Below are positions 20,406-28,445 of a stretch of 35,315 nucleotides of DNA, one piece after another. The notes under the pieces are model-generated. The model searched no databases and had not been told where the DNA came from. It saw nothing but the letters and a program-made list of their open reading frames with translations. Each line of letters opens with the position of its first letter. The first letter of the stretch is position 1. The translations under genes were made by a program, and so were the position numbers. The stretch lies in the NCBI RefSeq assembly GCF_003579925.1, contig NZ_QUAL01000016.1:1-35315 (forward strand), written 5' to 3'. This DNA is from Jiangella rhizosphaerae. Lineage in GTDB: Bacteria > Actinomycetota > Actinomycetes > Jiangellales > Jiangellaceae.

Positions 20406-23009
20406 TCAGAGCTGCTCGCGCAGCCTCTCGGCGGCGTCGATCAGCGTCTCGCGGGCGTCCTCGTCGGCGATCCGCTCGGCCACGGCGGCGAACCGGTCCA
20501 GCGACTCGCCCGCGGGCCCGGTGAGGCCGCGCCCGGCCAGCCGCTCGGCGGTCGACAGGTGCGCGAGCAGCTGGGCCGCCTGCGACCGATTGACGGCGCC
20601 CGCCGCGGCGTAGCGCTCCACCAGCGCCCGCACGCCCTCGAACGTGACCGGCGTCTGCACGCCGACCAGGATCGGGTCGTGGTCGCTGGCACGGTAGACG
20701 GTGCCCGGCTGGAACAGCTCGCTGGCGAAGTAGTTGTACCGCGAGTACTCGAACAGCACCGACTCCACCGAGTTGATGTTCCAGACGTCCGCGCCGGTGA
20801 CGAGGCCGGCCTCGACGACGGACGGGCTGGCCAGCACGTGGTCCAGCGAGCCGACCTTGCCGTCGAACACGTAGGTGTGCTCGCCGGCGTACTCGTTGTT
20901 GAGGTCGGTGTAGCCGGCGTCGTACAGCGCCCGCATCGGGTTCTCGCCGCTGTAGGCGTTGAAGTCGCCGAGCAGGAAGGTGTCCTCGGTGCCGGTGGCC
21001 GCGGCGCGCGCGTCGGCGAAAGCCACCAGTGCCTGCGCCTGCGCGGTGCGGTCGGCGTCGAAGCAGCCCTCCGGCAGGTCGCCGCACTCGCCCCCCTTGG
21101 ACTTGAAGTGGTTGACGATCGCGGTGAACTCGTAGCCGGTGGTGAGCGTCCGGAACTCCTGCGCCAGCGGTTCGCGCGCGTTGTGGAAGGCCGGGTCGTC
21201 GATGAGGATGACCGACTCGCCCACCGGCTCGACCACCGCCGTCCGGTAGATGAACGCGGTGCGGATGACGTCCTCGTCGGACGGCAGCCGCGCCGGCGAC
21301 GGCACGTACGCCCAGGTGCCCGCGCCGGCCTGCTCGTTGAGCGCATCGACCAGCGTGGCCAGCGCGACGTCGCGGTCCTGGCCGAACGCGGCGGAGTTCT
21401 CGATCTCCTGCAACGAGACGACGTCGGCGCCGAGGCCGTTGATCGCCGCGACGATCTTCGCCTCCTGGCGCTCGAAGTTCGTCTCGTCCCACGCGCCGCG
21501 GGCGTCGCAGCCGCCGGCGACGGTGATCGGGTTGCCCTCGCGGTCGGTGTACGGCTCGCAGCCGGGCACGTCGACGCCGAGGGTCGTGAAGTAGTTCAGC
21601 ACGTTGAACGCGGAGAGCTGGAGGTCGCCGCCGACCTCTTCCGGCGCCGCGTTCGCCTCGCGGGTGTTGCCGGTCCCGAACGTGACGACGTCCGGCGCCG
21701 GGCCGGCGACCGGCGAGGTCGGCTGGAAGTTCCACTGGAACCGGTAATCGAAGATCACGTCGTCCTGGAACGTGACGCCGGCGCCGGTGCGGGCGGGGTC
21801 GTCGTTGGTGAGGTACGGCACCAGGCTGCCGGTCGCCGTCCGGTTCGACTGGCCGTCGTCGAGCGTGACGGCGCGGGCCGCGTTGGCCGCCACGGCGGCG
21901 GCGTACTCGGGCGTGCCCGGCGCCGCGACCTCGGTCTCCTGCACCAGCGGGCCGCCGAAGCCCAGACCGATGGAGCCGAACGCGCTGCTGCCCCAGCCGC
22001 CGAGCGCGTAGGTGTCGGAGACGACGTAGCCCTCGGCCGGGCGGACCAGCATGCCCTCGTAGACCTCGCGGCCGGCCTCCGTCGCCGGCAGCGTGAACGG
22101 CACCGGCTTCACGGCCTCGGCCGGCTCGGTGAGCACGTCCAGGCCGTCGGACGCCAGCTCGATCTCGGTCAGCCCGAAGTACTCGGTGACCTCGCCGGTG
22201 ACGCGCACGTGGTCGCCGATCTCGACCTCGTCCGCCGTCGACGGCGAGTAGACGAACACCGCGTCGGACGCCGTCCGCGCGCCCTCGCCGCCGCTGCCCG
22301 GCGTCTGGACGTAGTAGCCGGCGAACCCGCCGGTCGGGTACGCGGCCGTGACGACGCCGCTGGTGACGACCGTCGTGCCGGCCAGCGGGGACGCGGCGCC
22401 GGTGCCCTGGATCTCCGCGATGGTGGCCGGTTCGGGCTCCGGGTCCGGATCGGGGTCGCCGCCGTTGACCGCGCCGAACGTGCTCGCCAGCGGGCCCGTC
22501 CACGCGCCCTGGACCTTCTGCAGCGACTGACCGGCCGGCGTCGAGCTGGCCTGGGAGACGCCGATGTCCACGCTGGTCATGCCGTTCGCCGGGCCGCCGG
22601 TCGCCGTCATGCCGCCCTCGTAGGACAGGAACTCCGCGACGGTGCCGTCGGGGCGGACCAGCGCGATGCCGTCGGGCGAGCCGTTCTGGATGCCGTCGGT
22701 CGGGTAGGTCGCCACGACCACCCCCGCCGCGGGGACGGCGCCGCTGAGCGTGCGGGTGTTGTACGGCGCGCCGCCGTTGCCGTTGTAGAGGACGATCTGC
22801 CAGCCGGTGAGGTCGGTGCCGGGCTCGGCCTGGATCTCGATCGCCTCGCCGGTGTCGGTGCCGGCGTTGTCGTAGTGGAGTTCGCTGATGAACGGGTCGC
22901 CGTCGGCCGCGCCGGCCGACAGGACGGGCACGGCCGCCATGCTCGCGCCGGCCAGGCCGGCCGCGGCGACCGCCGCGAGCCAGCGGAGAGGACGTCTGGT
23001 CGAGTGCAT
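20406..23009 (-). CDS. ExeM/NucH-type extracellular endonuclease
   Basis: This secreted nuclease of about 867 aa has a signal peptide (MHSTRRPLRWLAAVAAAGLA to GAADGD). A lamin-tail-like domain (FISELHYDNAGTDTGEAIEI, then GTDLTGWQIVLYNGNGG) spans residues 36-150. An OB-fold-like region (about 195-450) opens with IAEIQGTGAASPLAGTTVVT. The catalytic endonuclease/exonuclease/phosphatase domain (about 460-780) has LSAFNVLNYFTTLG, GADVVSLQEIENS with the metal Glu, FLLGDFNAYSGENP, and SDHDPILVGV with the catalytic Asp-His. The last 85 residues are helical, without a sorting signal. This order is that of ExeM/NucH/YhcR-like DNases. ATG at 23009 is set by the signal peptide and AAAGG; the frame is open further upstream. 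It lies downstream of the 5'-nucleotidase gene on the same strand. Confidence 0.92.
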   Translation of the reverse strand: MHSTRRPLRWLAAVAAAGLAGASMAAVPVLSAGAADGDPFISELHYDNAGTDTGEAIEIQAEPGTDLTGWQIVLYNGNGGAPYNTRTLSGAVPAAGVVVATYPTDGIQNGSPDGIALVRPDGTVAEFLSYEGGMTATGGPANGMTSVDIGVSQASSTPAGQSLQKVQGAWTGPLASTFGAVNGGDPDPDPEPEPATIAEIQGTGAASPLAGTTVVTSGVVTAAYPTGGFAGYYVQTPGSGGEGARTASDAVFVYSPSTADEVEIGDHVRVTGEVTEYFGLTEIELASDGLDVLTEPAEAVKPVPFTLPATEAGREVYEGMLVRPAEGYVVSDTYALGGWGSSAFGSIGLGFGGPLVQETEVAAPGTPEYAAAVAANAARAVTLDDGQSNRTATGSLVPYLTNDDPARTGAGVTFQDDVIFDYRFQWNFQPTSPVAGPAPDVVTFGTGNTREANAAPEEVGGDLQLSAFNVLNYFTTLGVDVPGCEPYTDREGNPITVAGGCDARGAWDETNFERQEAKIVAAINGLGADVVSLQEIENSAAFGQDRDVALATLVDALNEQAGAGTWAYVPSPARLPSDEDVIRTAFIYRTAVVEPVGESVILIDDPAFHNAREPLAQEFRTLTTGYEFTAIVNHFKSKGGECGDLPEGCFDADRTAQAQALVAFADARAAATGTEDTFLLGDFNAYSGENPMRALYDAGYTDLNNEYAGEHTYVFDGKVGSLDHVLASPSVVEAGLVTGADVWNINSVESVLFEYSRYNYFASELFQPGTVYRASDHDPILVGVQTPVTFEGVRALVERYAAAGAVNRSQAAQLLAHLSTAERLAGRGLTGPAGESLDRFAAVAERIADEDARETLIDAAERLREQL

Positions 23010-23052
23010 CGGTCGTACCTTTCGGGTCGAGGGATCGGGCCTCGGTGAGGGT

Positions 23053-23083
23053 GTGGCGCCCCGCCGGGTGGGCGGGGCGCCAC
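23053..23083 (-). terminator. Perfect 13-bp hairpin between nucleotidase and nuclease genes
   Basis: GTGGCGCCCCGCC (23053-23065) pairs with GGCGGGGCGCCAC (23071-23083), loop GGGTG. It lies 50 nt beyond the nucleotidase stop, so read-through into the nuclease gene would be partial or the nuclease has its own promoter. Confidence 0.65.
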
Positions 23084-23133
23084 GGTCGCGCTGCATTCGG
23101 CCGAGGTGGCCGGCTCGTGGTCGGACGGTGCGA

Positions 23134-25359
23134 TCAGGCCGCGTGGCCGCCGCTACCGCCGGCGTCGCCCTTGCGCCGCGAGACGGCGAACAGCGCGCCG
23201 CCGATCGCGAGCACGGCGACACCGCCGATGACCCACCAGAGCACGCCGGACGAACCGGTGTCGGGCAGCTCCTCGCCGTCCTCGGTGCCGTCCTCGGCCC
23301 CGTCCACGGTGCCGGTGTCGTCGCCGTCCTCGGCGCCGGTGTCGGCGCCGGGGTCGTCACCGAGGTCGAGCGTCACCGGCAGGGTGACCGTCGTGCCGGT
23401 CTCCGGCAGCTCGACCACCAGGTCCGACTGCGTCAGCTCCTCGGCGGCGTCGGGCACGATCGCGGGGACCGTGACCCGGACCTGCGCCCGGCCGACCTCG
23501 TCGGTGGTGTCCACCGGCGTCGGGTCGACGTCGACCTTGCCCACCTCGACGCCGCCGAGCGTGACCGTCGCCGTCGCATCGACCGGCTCGCCGGCGCTGA
23601 ACAGCAGCGACGACAGGTCGACGGCGATCTCGTCGCCCGTGGTGTACACGGCCGCGGGGTCGGAGACCCAGTTGACGCCGACGGCGCGCTGCCCGTAGTC
23701 GGGCGACGCGGGCGAGTTCTCGGCGAGGTAGGACACCATGGCCTGCAGGTCGACCTGGCCGGTGTCGGTCGGGTCGGCGCCCTCGGCCAGGGTGGCGAAG
23801 TTGTCGCCGCCGGAGGCCAGGAACGAGTTCACCACGACGCGGTACTCGGCCGCCGGCTCGACCGGGTTGCCCATCAGCGACATCGACGTGATGCGCTCGC
23901 CGGCCGGCGCGTCGGGGTCGTAGGTGTAGGTGAGCTCCCGCGAGACGCCCAGCTTGAGGAACGGCCGCGAGGCGCCCTCGGGCTGCCACTGCTCCTCGAG
24001 GACCTGCCGGATCTGCTCGCCGGTCAGCGTCGTGGTGACGAGCGTGTTCGCGAACGGCTGGATCTGTGCCGCCTCGCGGTAGGTGACGTTGCCGTCCGGG
24101 TCCTCGGCCGCGCCGCTGCTGGCGAACGGCAGGTCGGCCCGCAGGCCACCGGGGTTCATGAACGCGATCTGCGCGTCCGGGTCGGTCACCTGCGCCGCCC
24201 TCAGCTGCACGTCGGCGACGAAGTTGCCCAGCGTCGACTCGCCGCCGCGGTTCTCGGTCTCGCCGTCGGACTGCCGCGCGCGGTTGAAGTCGGCGGTGAT
24301 CTCGCCCAGCGACTCCGCGCCCAGCTCCTCGGCGACGTCGACCGCGTCGGCGACGATCTGCTCGACCTCCGGGTCCGCCGGGTACAGCTGCTGCCAGTCC
24401 TCGCCGGCCTCCTCCGTCAGCGGGAACGCGTCGGCGGCGATGTCGATGATGCCGCCCTCGGCGTCCAGCTGGACCGTCAGCTTCGACATCGCCTGGCCGT
24501 ACTGACCGCCCTGCACGACCGGCAGCGGGCGCTCACGGCCGTCCAGCTCCAGCTCGTGCGCGTAGAGCTGGTGCGTGTGCGCCGAGACGATCGCGTCGAC
24601 GTTGGCGTTGACGCCGTTGACGACCTCACCGAAGTCACCGCTGGCCGCGGCCTCGACGGACTCGTCGGTGGCGCCCTCGTGGACCAGCAGGACGACGACG
24701 TCCGCCTCGCCGTTGGCGTCGTCGCCGTCGGAGAGCTGGTCGGCGACGGTGTTGACCGACTCGGCGATGTCGCGGAACTCCAGGCCCTCGATGCCCGAGG
24801 GGCTGACCAGCGACGGCATCTGCTCGGTGACGGCTCCGACGAAGCCGACCTGGACGCCGTCGACGTCGACGACCTCGTAGGCCTGCAGCGCGGGCTCGTC
24901 GGCGCCCTCCTCGAACACGTTGGCGCCGAGCCACGGGAAGTCCGACGCCGGGATGACGCGGTCGGTGAGGTCGGCGAAGCCCTGGTCGAACTCGTGGTTG
25001 CCGACCGCGGACACGTCCAGCTCCGCCGCGTTGAGGAAGTCGAGGGTGGGCTGGTCCTGCTGGATGAACGACTCGAAGGTCGAGGCGCCGATGTTGTCAC
25101 CGGCGGAGACGAAGAGTGAGTTCGGGTTCTCGGCGCGGAACTGCTCGATCGCCCCGGCCACGTGCGCCGCGCCGGCCTCCGGCGCGAACGGCGGCCCGGC
25201 CACGATGCGGCCGTGGAAGTCGTTGATCGCGTAGATGTCGATGGTGGTGGCGGGCGGCTCGGTGTCGGCAGCGGCCGGAACGGAGGCGACTCCCCCGCCG
25301 GCGAGTCCCAGGACGGTAGCGGCGCCCAGGGCACGTTGGAAACGCCTGTTCAGGCGCAT
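23134..25359 (-). CDS. Sortase-anchored 5'-nucleotidase/UDP-sugar hydrolase
   Basis: This is a 741-aa surface enzyme. A signal peptide (residues 1-32, ending PAAAD) precedes a calcineurin-like metallophosphatase domain: IDIYAINDFHGRI, VSAGDNIGASTFES, AVGNHEFDQGF, VLLVHEG and AIVSAHTHQ are the five metal motifs. The 5'-nucleotidase C-terminal domain follows (FNRARQSDGETENRGGESTL, NPGGLRADLPF, FANTLVTTTLTGEQIRQVLE, VVVNSFLASGGDNF). An extra Ig-like domain and an acidic Asp/Gly/Thr linker lead to LPDTG (about 698-702), a hydrophobic helix and a positive tail, which is a sortase signal. It should remove phosphate from external nucleotides. ATG at 25359 follows GGGGGT. It precedes the extracellular nuclease gene on the same strand. 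Confidence 0.95.
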   Translation of the reverse strand: MRLNRRFQRALGAATVLGLAGGGVASVPAAADTEPPATTIDIYAINDFHGRIVAGPPFAPEAGAAHVAGAIEQFRAENPNSLFVSAGDNIGASTFESFIQQDQPTLDFLNAAELDVSAVGNHEFDQGFADLTDRVIPASDFPWLGANVFEEGADEPALQAYEVVDVDGVQVGFVGAVTEQMPSLVSPSGIEGLEFRDIAESVNTVADQLSDGDDANGEADVVVLLVHEGATDESVEAAASGDFGEVVNGVNANVDAIVSAHTHQLYAHELELDGRERPLPVVQGGQYGQAMSKLTVQLDAEGGIIDIAADAFPLTEEAGEDWQQLYPADPEVEQIVADAVDVAEELGAESLGEITADFNRARQSDGETENRGGESTLGNFVADVQLRAAQVTDPDAQIAFMNPGGLRADLPFASSGAAEDPDGNVTYREAAQIQPFANTLVTTTLTGEQIRQVLEEQWQPEGASRPFLKLGVSRELTYTYDPDAPAGERITSMSLMGNPVEPAAEYRVVVNSFLASGGDNFATLAEGADPTDTGQVDLQAMVSYLAENSPASPDYGQRAVGVNWVSDPAAVYTTGDEIAVDLSSLLFSAGEPVDATATVTLGGVEVGKVDVDPTPVDTTDEVGRAQVRVTVPAIVPDAAEELTQSDLVVELPETGTTVTLPVTLDLGDDPGADTGAEDGDDTGTVDGAEDGTEDGEELPDTGSSGVLWWVIGGVAVLAIGGALFAVSRRKGDAGGSGGHAA

Positions 25360-25493
25360 ATTCTCTACCCCCTACATGGCAGATTGACGGCGGCGACGCT
25401 ATCTCCGCCGGGTGAACGGAGGGCATACGCCACGGCACAGGCTGGTCGCGACCACGGCCCCTCGTCAACACGTCCCGGAGTCGAGATGCATTC

Positions 25494-25524
25494 GTGACAC
25501 GCCGTCGGTTCGCTCCGTTATGGT
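25494..25524 (+). promoter_or_regulatory. Candidate promoter of the lipoprotein gene, leaderless
   Basis: GTGACA (25494-25499, five of six bases of TTGACA) and TATGGT (25519-25524) are 19 nt apart, a little long. TATGGT is followed after exactly 7 nt by GTG at 25532, the geometry of a leaderless transcript. Confidence 0.45.
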
Positions 25525-25531
25525 CGGCTTC

Positions 25532-26113
25532 GTGACCAGGACCAGCCTTCCCCGGACGATGTCCCCGATCCTCACGCGGACGCTGGCCGCGGCCGCCGCC
25601 GTCGCGGTGCTCGCCGCGTGCACGTCGGCGGGCGAGGAGCCGGCCGGTCTCGACGACACCCCGTCGGCGGCACCCACGACCGAGGCACCACCTGACGAGC
25701 CGGCCGCCGGCGGCGATGCCGAGGCCGCCGTCCTCGACGTCTACGAGCGCTACTGGGACGCCCGCATCCGGTCGGTCAACGGCCCCGACACCAGCCCCGA
25801 CGCGTTCGCCGGAGTGGCGACGGAGTCCACCATCGCGCTGCACACGCAGACCGCCCGGACGTACGAGGAGCAGGGCATCGTCTTCACCGGCGAGCCCCGT
25901 GTGTACGACACCGCGGTTTCGATCGACGGCGAGCGGGGCACCGTCACCTCGTGCGTCGACGACAGCGAGTGGGTGGGGACGCAGAACGGCGAGCCGCTCC
26001 CCGTCAACCCGGACAAGCCGGCCGTGTATCCGGTGGAGTTCCAGGTGCTCTTCCTGAACGGCTCCTGGCTGATCGGCGACCCCGTCGACGTGGAGGGCGA
26101 CGTCTCGTGCTGA
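25532..26113 (+). CDS. Lipoprotein of unknown function
   Basis: This is a membrane-anchored lipoprotein of about 193 aa. Its N-terminus has several Arg, then LTRTLAAAAAVAVLAAC with a lipobox LAAC, then a Ser/Thr/Glu/Pro-rich linker. The mature domain (AAVLDVYERYWDARIRSVNG onward, with VDDSEWVGTQNGEPL and VEFQVLFLNGSWLIGDPV) has the strand-helix pattern of small NTF2/SnoaL-like or Mce-associated accessory lipoproteins; this is only a resemblance. The start is uncertain: GTG 25532 fits a leaderless promoter, while ATG 25559 also gives a good lipoprotein signal. Neither has an SD. Its stop overlaps the start of the next gene by 7 nt, so the two products are probably made together. Confidence 0.75.
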   Translation: MTRTSLPRTMSPILTRTLAAAAAVAVLAACTSAGEEPAGLDDTPSAAPTTEAPPDEPAAGGDAEAAVLDVYERYWDARIRSVNGPDTSPDAFAGVATESTIALHTQTARTYEEQGIVFTGEPRVYDTAVSIDGERGTVTSCVDDSEWVGTQNGEPLPVNPDKPAVYPVEFQVLFLNGSWLIGDPVDVEGDVSC

Positions 26114-27054
26114 CCCGCCGGCTCACGCACGTCCTGATGGCCGCCGCCACCCTGGTGGCCGGCACCGTCATCACGCTCGTCCAGGTGACGCCGGCGTCCG
26201 CGGACGACTGCATCCAGCAGGTCGAGATCAGCCCGGGCGTCTGGGTCTACACCAACATCTGCGACGACGACGAGGGCGGCGGTGGCGACGAGGGCGGTGG
26301 CGGCGACGAGGGCGGTGGCGGCGACGGCGGTAACGCCGAGCCCGAGTGCTATCTCGGCCGCGAGGACCAGTTCGACTACGACTGGTCCTACTGCGAGGGC
26401 GACCTGAGCTGCTACGTCTACAGCCCGCCGCCGTCGGCGCCCGACCCCGAGGACTGGCCCGAGAAGCCCGCCGGCACCCCCGACGACGCGGTCTACGCCG
26501 TACTCACCTGCTTCACCCAGCCGCCCGAGGAAGACGTCGTCATCTACGAGAACATGTGGCTGCCGCCGCCCGAGGACTACGTCAACTGGGAGCAGGAGGC
26601 CCTCCAGGCCTTCGGCCGGCTGGCGGCGCCCGAGTTCGACCTCGCGTTCAACCCGCCGCAGCGCGCCTACGTCACCCTCGACACCTGGTACTGGGCCGAG
26701 GGAGCCACCGACGACGAGCTCACCGGCACGTCCGCCGCCGGCCTGGTCGCCATCGCGACCCCGGAGCGGCTCGAGGTGCGGCCGGGCGACGGCTCGCCGA
26801 CGCTGACCTGCCCGTTCACGGTCGCCCAGAGCGACGCCTGCTCGTACGTGTACGCGCGGGCCTCGATCGACGGCACCGCGACGGCCGACGGCCAGCCGGC
26901 GTACGAAGGCCAGGCGCGCCTGGTCTACACCGTCCGGTTCGAGCTGGACGGCGAGGTCATGGAGATCGACGGCGCCCCGGTGGTGTTCGAGACCCCCTGG
27001 CAGACGACGCCCGTCCCCGTCGCCGAGATCCAGGCCATCGTCGAGGACACCTGA
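26107..27054 (+). CDS. Secreted Cys-rich protein with a DEGGGG linker
   Basis: This 315-aa exported protein has a signal peptide (MLTRRLTHVLMAAATLVAGT, cleaved after TPASA), a short Cys-containing head, and a linker of three perfect DEGGGG repeats (18-nt DNA units from 26269 to 26322). The domain that follows has Cys at CYLGRE, YCEGDLSCYVY, LTCFT, LTCPF and ACSYVY, probably disulfide-bonded. The features YVTLDTWYWAEG and VRPGDGSPTLTCPF, followed by a late beta-rich part, recall a family of secreted actinobacterial proteins often mislabelled 'ATP/GTP-binding protein'. No catalytic motif is seen. GTG at 26107 overlaps the lipoprotein stop (GTGCTGA). Role unknown; the shared locus suggests the lipoprotein and this protein act together at the cell surface. 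Confidence 0.75.
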   Translation: MLTRRLTHVLMAAATLVAGTVITLVQVTPASADDCIQQVEISPGVWVYTNICDDDEGGGGDEGGGGDEGGGGDGGNAEPECYLGREDQFDYDWSYCEGDLSCYVYSPPPSAPDPEDWPEKPAGTPDDAVYAVLTCFTQPPEEDVVIYENMWLPPPEDYVNWEQEALQAFGRLAAPEFDLAFNPPQRAYVTLDTWYWAEGATDDELTGTSAAGLVAIATPERLEVRPGDGSPTLTCPFTVAQSDACSYVYARASIDGTATADGQPAYEGQARLVYTVRFELDGEVMEIDGAPVVFETPWQTTPVPVAEIQAIVEDT

Positions 27055-27099
27055 CCCTTCGACCCACGGAGGTTCGCCGGTTCCCGGCCCACCCACCGA

Positions 27100-27160
27100 G
27101 TTGATCATGCAGAAATCGGGGTTCCCGGCGCGTCGGAATCCCGACTTCCGCATGATCAAC
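27100..27160. terminator. GTTGATC-type hairpin between convergent genes
   Basis: The arms 27100-27125 and 27135-27160 pair at 23 of 26 positions (GTTGATCATGC... with ...GCATGATCAAC), with a 9-nt loop. It lies between the convergent ends of the secreted-protein gene and the LacI regulator gene and can terminate both. The remaining gap to 27316 shows no gene. Confidence 0.7.
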
Positions 27161-27316
27161 AGCCACGGGACCGGCTTCACACGCGCCGAAGGGCACTTCA
27201 CCCGCGCAAGGACCGTCTGACCACCGACGACGACCGCCATCCGGCGCTGCGGCGGGTGAGGTGCATTCGAGGCGCGCGAGCCCGCACACCGGAACAGGCC
27301 AACAGAAGGCTTCGAG

Positions 27317-28321
27317 CTAGCGCACGGACGAGTCGCGCACGATCAGTTCCGGCTCGAACACGACCTGCCGGTGTTCGTGCTCGTCCTCCGTCGTCTCCGC
27401 AAGCAGCAGCTCCGCCGCCGTCCGGCCGAGCTGCTGACGGGGCTGGCGCACGGACGACAACGGCACCGCCGCGGCCGCCGCGAAGTCGATGTCGTCGTAG
27501 CCGACGATGGCGACGTCGGCCGGCACCCGCAGCCCCGCGTGCGTCAGCGCCTGCAGGACGCCGAGCGCCAGCAGGTCGTTGGCGCAGAACACCGCCGACG
27601 GCAGCGCGTCGCGGCCGCCGGCGGCCAGCCGGTCGCCCGCCGCGCGCCCGGCCGCCACGTTGAGCGCCGTCGTCGTCAGGACGGTCAGCTCGACGTCGTC
27701 GTGCGCGGACACGACCGCGGCCGCGCCCTCGTACCGCTCCTGCACCTGCCGCAGCGTCAGCGGCCCGCCGACGAACAGGATCGAGCGGTGGCCGGCCTCG
27801 ATCAGGTGCGTCGCCGCCAGCCGGCCGCCCAGGACGTCGTCGACCGCGACGGAGCACTCGACCGCGGGGTCGCCGAGCCGGTCGAACAGCACGACCGGGA
27901 TGCCGCGTCCGCGCAGCGCGGTGATGCGGCCGTCGATGTCGATCGGGTTGATCAGCACGCCCTGCACCCGCATCTCCGCGAGCAGGTCGAGGTGCGAGGC
28001 CTCCTTGCGCGGGTCCTCGTCGGTGTTGCACAGGATGACCGCGAGGCCGTGCTGGTTCGCGGTGTCCTCGACGCCGCGGGCGACATCGGTGAAGAACGGG
28101 TTCGCGACGTCCAGCACGACCAGACCGAGCGTGCGGCTGCGGCCGACCCGCAGCTGCCGGGCGGAGTCGTTGCGGACGAAGCCCAGCTCGGCGATGGCGG
28201 CGTAGACGCGCTCGCGGGTCGGCTCGGCGACCAGCTCGGGCCGGTTGAGGACGTTCGACACCGTGCCCACCGACACACCGGCCCGCAGCGCCACCTCACG
28301 GATGTTCGGGGCTCCTGCCAT
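27317..28321 (-). CDS. LacI-family regulator of the rhamnose genes
   Basis: This is a 334-aa DNA-binding repressor. The N-terminal helix-turn-helix is textbook LacI (NIREVALRAGVSVGTVSNVL with NRPELV), and the hinge helix is SARQLRVGRSRTLGLVV. The periplasmic-binding-protein-like core has VANPFFTDVARGVED, GVLINPIDIDG, VVLFDRLGD, VAVDDVLGGRLAATHLIEAGH and AIVGYDDIDFAAA. It is divergent from rhaI, and a LacI-type dyad lies in the rha promoter, so the inferred role is repression of rha genes relieved by rhamnose or a derivative. The start ATG 28321 has no SD; TAAGCT ends 6 nt upstream, so a leaderless mRNA is likely. Confidence 0.93.
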   Translation of the reverse strand: MAGAPNIREVALRAGVSVGTVSNVLNRPELVAEPTRERVYAAIAELGFVRNDSARQLRVGRSRTLGLVVLDVANPFFTDVARGVEDTANQHGLAVILCNTDEDPRKEASHLDLLAEMRVQGVLINPIDIDGRITALRGRGIPVVLFDRLGDPAVECSVAVDDVLGGRLAATHLIEAGHRSILFVGGPLTLRQVQERYEGAAAVVSAHDDVELTVLTTTALNVAAGRAAGDRLAAGGRDALPSAVFCANDLLALGVLQALTHAGLRVPADVAIVGYDDIDFAAAAAVPLSSVRQPRQQLGRTAAELLLAETTEDEHEHRQVVFEPELIVRDSSVR

Positions 28322-28327
28322 CGCCGC

Positions 28328-28333
28328 AGCTTA
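28328..28333 (-). promoter_or_regulatory. -10 element of the LacI regulator gene, near-leaderless
   Basis: TAAGCT on the minus strand (TANNNT) is separated from the ATG at 28321 by 6 nt. It resembles the arrangement at purM, purF and the lipoprotein gene, but with one base less. Confidence 0.4.
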
Positions 28334-28369
28334 CCGGCTGCCCGGCGTGGCCGATGGCGGCCGGGCCGG

Positions 28370-28399
28370 TTGACGCGCCCGGCGGGGACCGCGTAGCTT
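28370..28399 (+). promoter_or_regulatory. Promoter of the rhamnose operon
   Basis: TTGACG (28370-28375) and TAGCTT (28394-28399) are 18 nt apart, the best housekeeping-type promoter in the window. Transcription would begin near 28406, just before the operator dyad and about 40 nt before rhaI. Confidence 0.7.
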
Positions 28400-28410
28400 G
28401 AGCGCAGAGC

Positions 28411-28422
28411 TGAATCGGTTCA
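28411..28422 (+). promoter_or_regulatory. LacI-type operator in the rhamnose promoter
   Basis: TGAATCGGTTCA is a 12-bp dyad centred on CG, the standard shape of LacI-family sites, with one non-matching pair. It lies about 5-16 nt downstream of the predicted transcription start, where a bound repressor would block initiation or early elongation. The only LacI gene in view is divergent from it. Confidence 0.65.
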
Positions 28423-28445
28423 AAGACGGCCGTTGGAGGACATGG

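Noticed and set aside
18807-23048. A 1413-codon open frame on the plus strand
   Set aside because: It runs antisense through the dipeptidase and nuclease genes, has Arg/Gly/Ala/Val/Asp-rich low-complexity translation with no motif, and is a by-product of high GC in the third codon position of the true genes.
25360-25430. PHO box controlling the 5'-nucleotidase
   Set aside because: One GTTCACC-like unit is visible on the minus strand near 25410, but the second 11-bp direct-repeat unit required for PhoP binding is missing.
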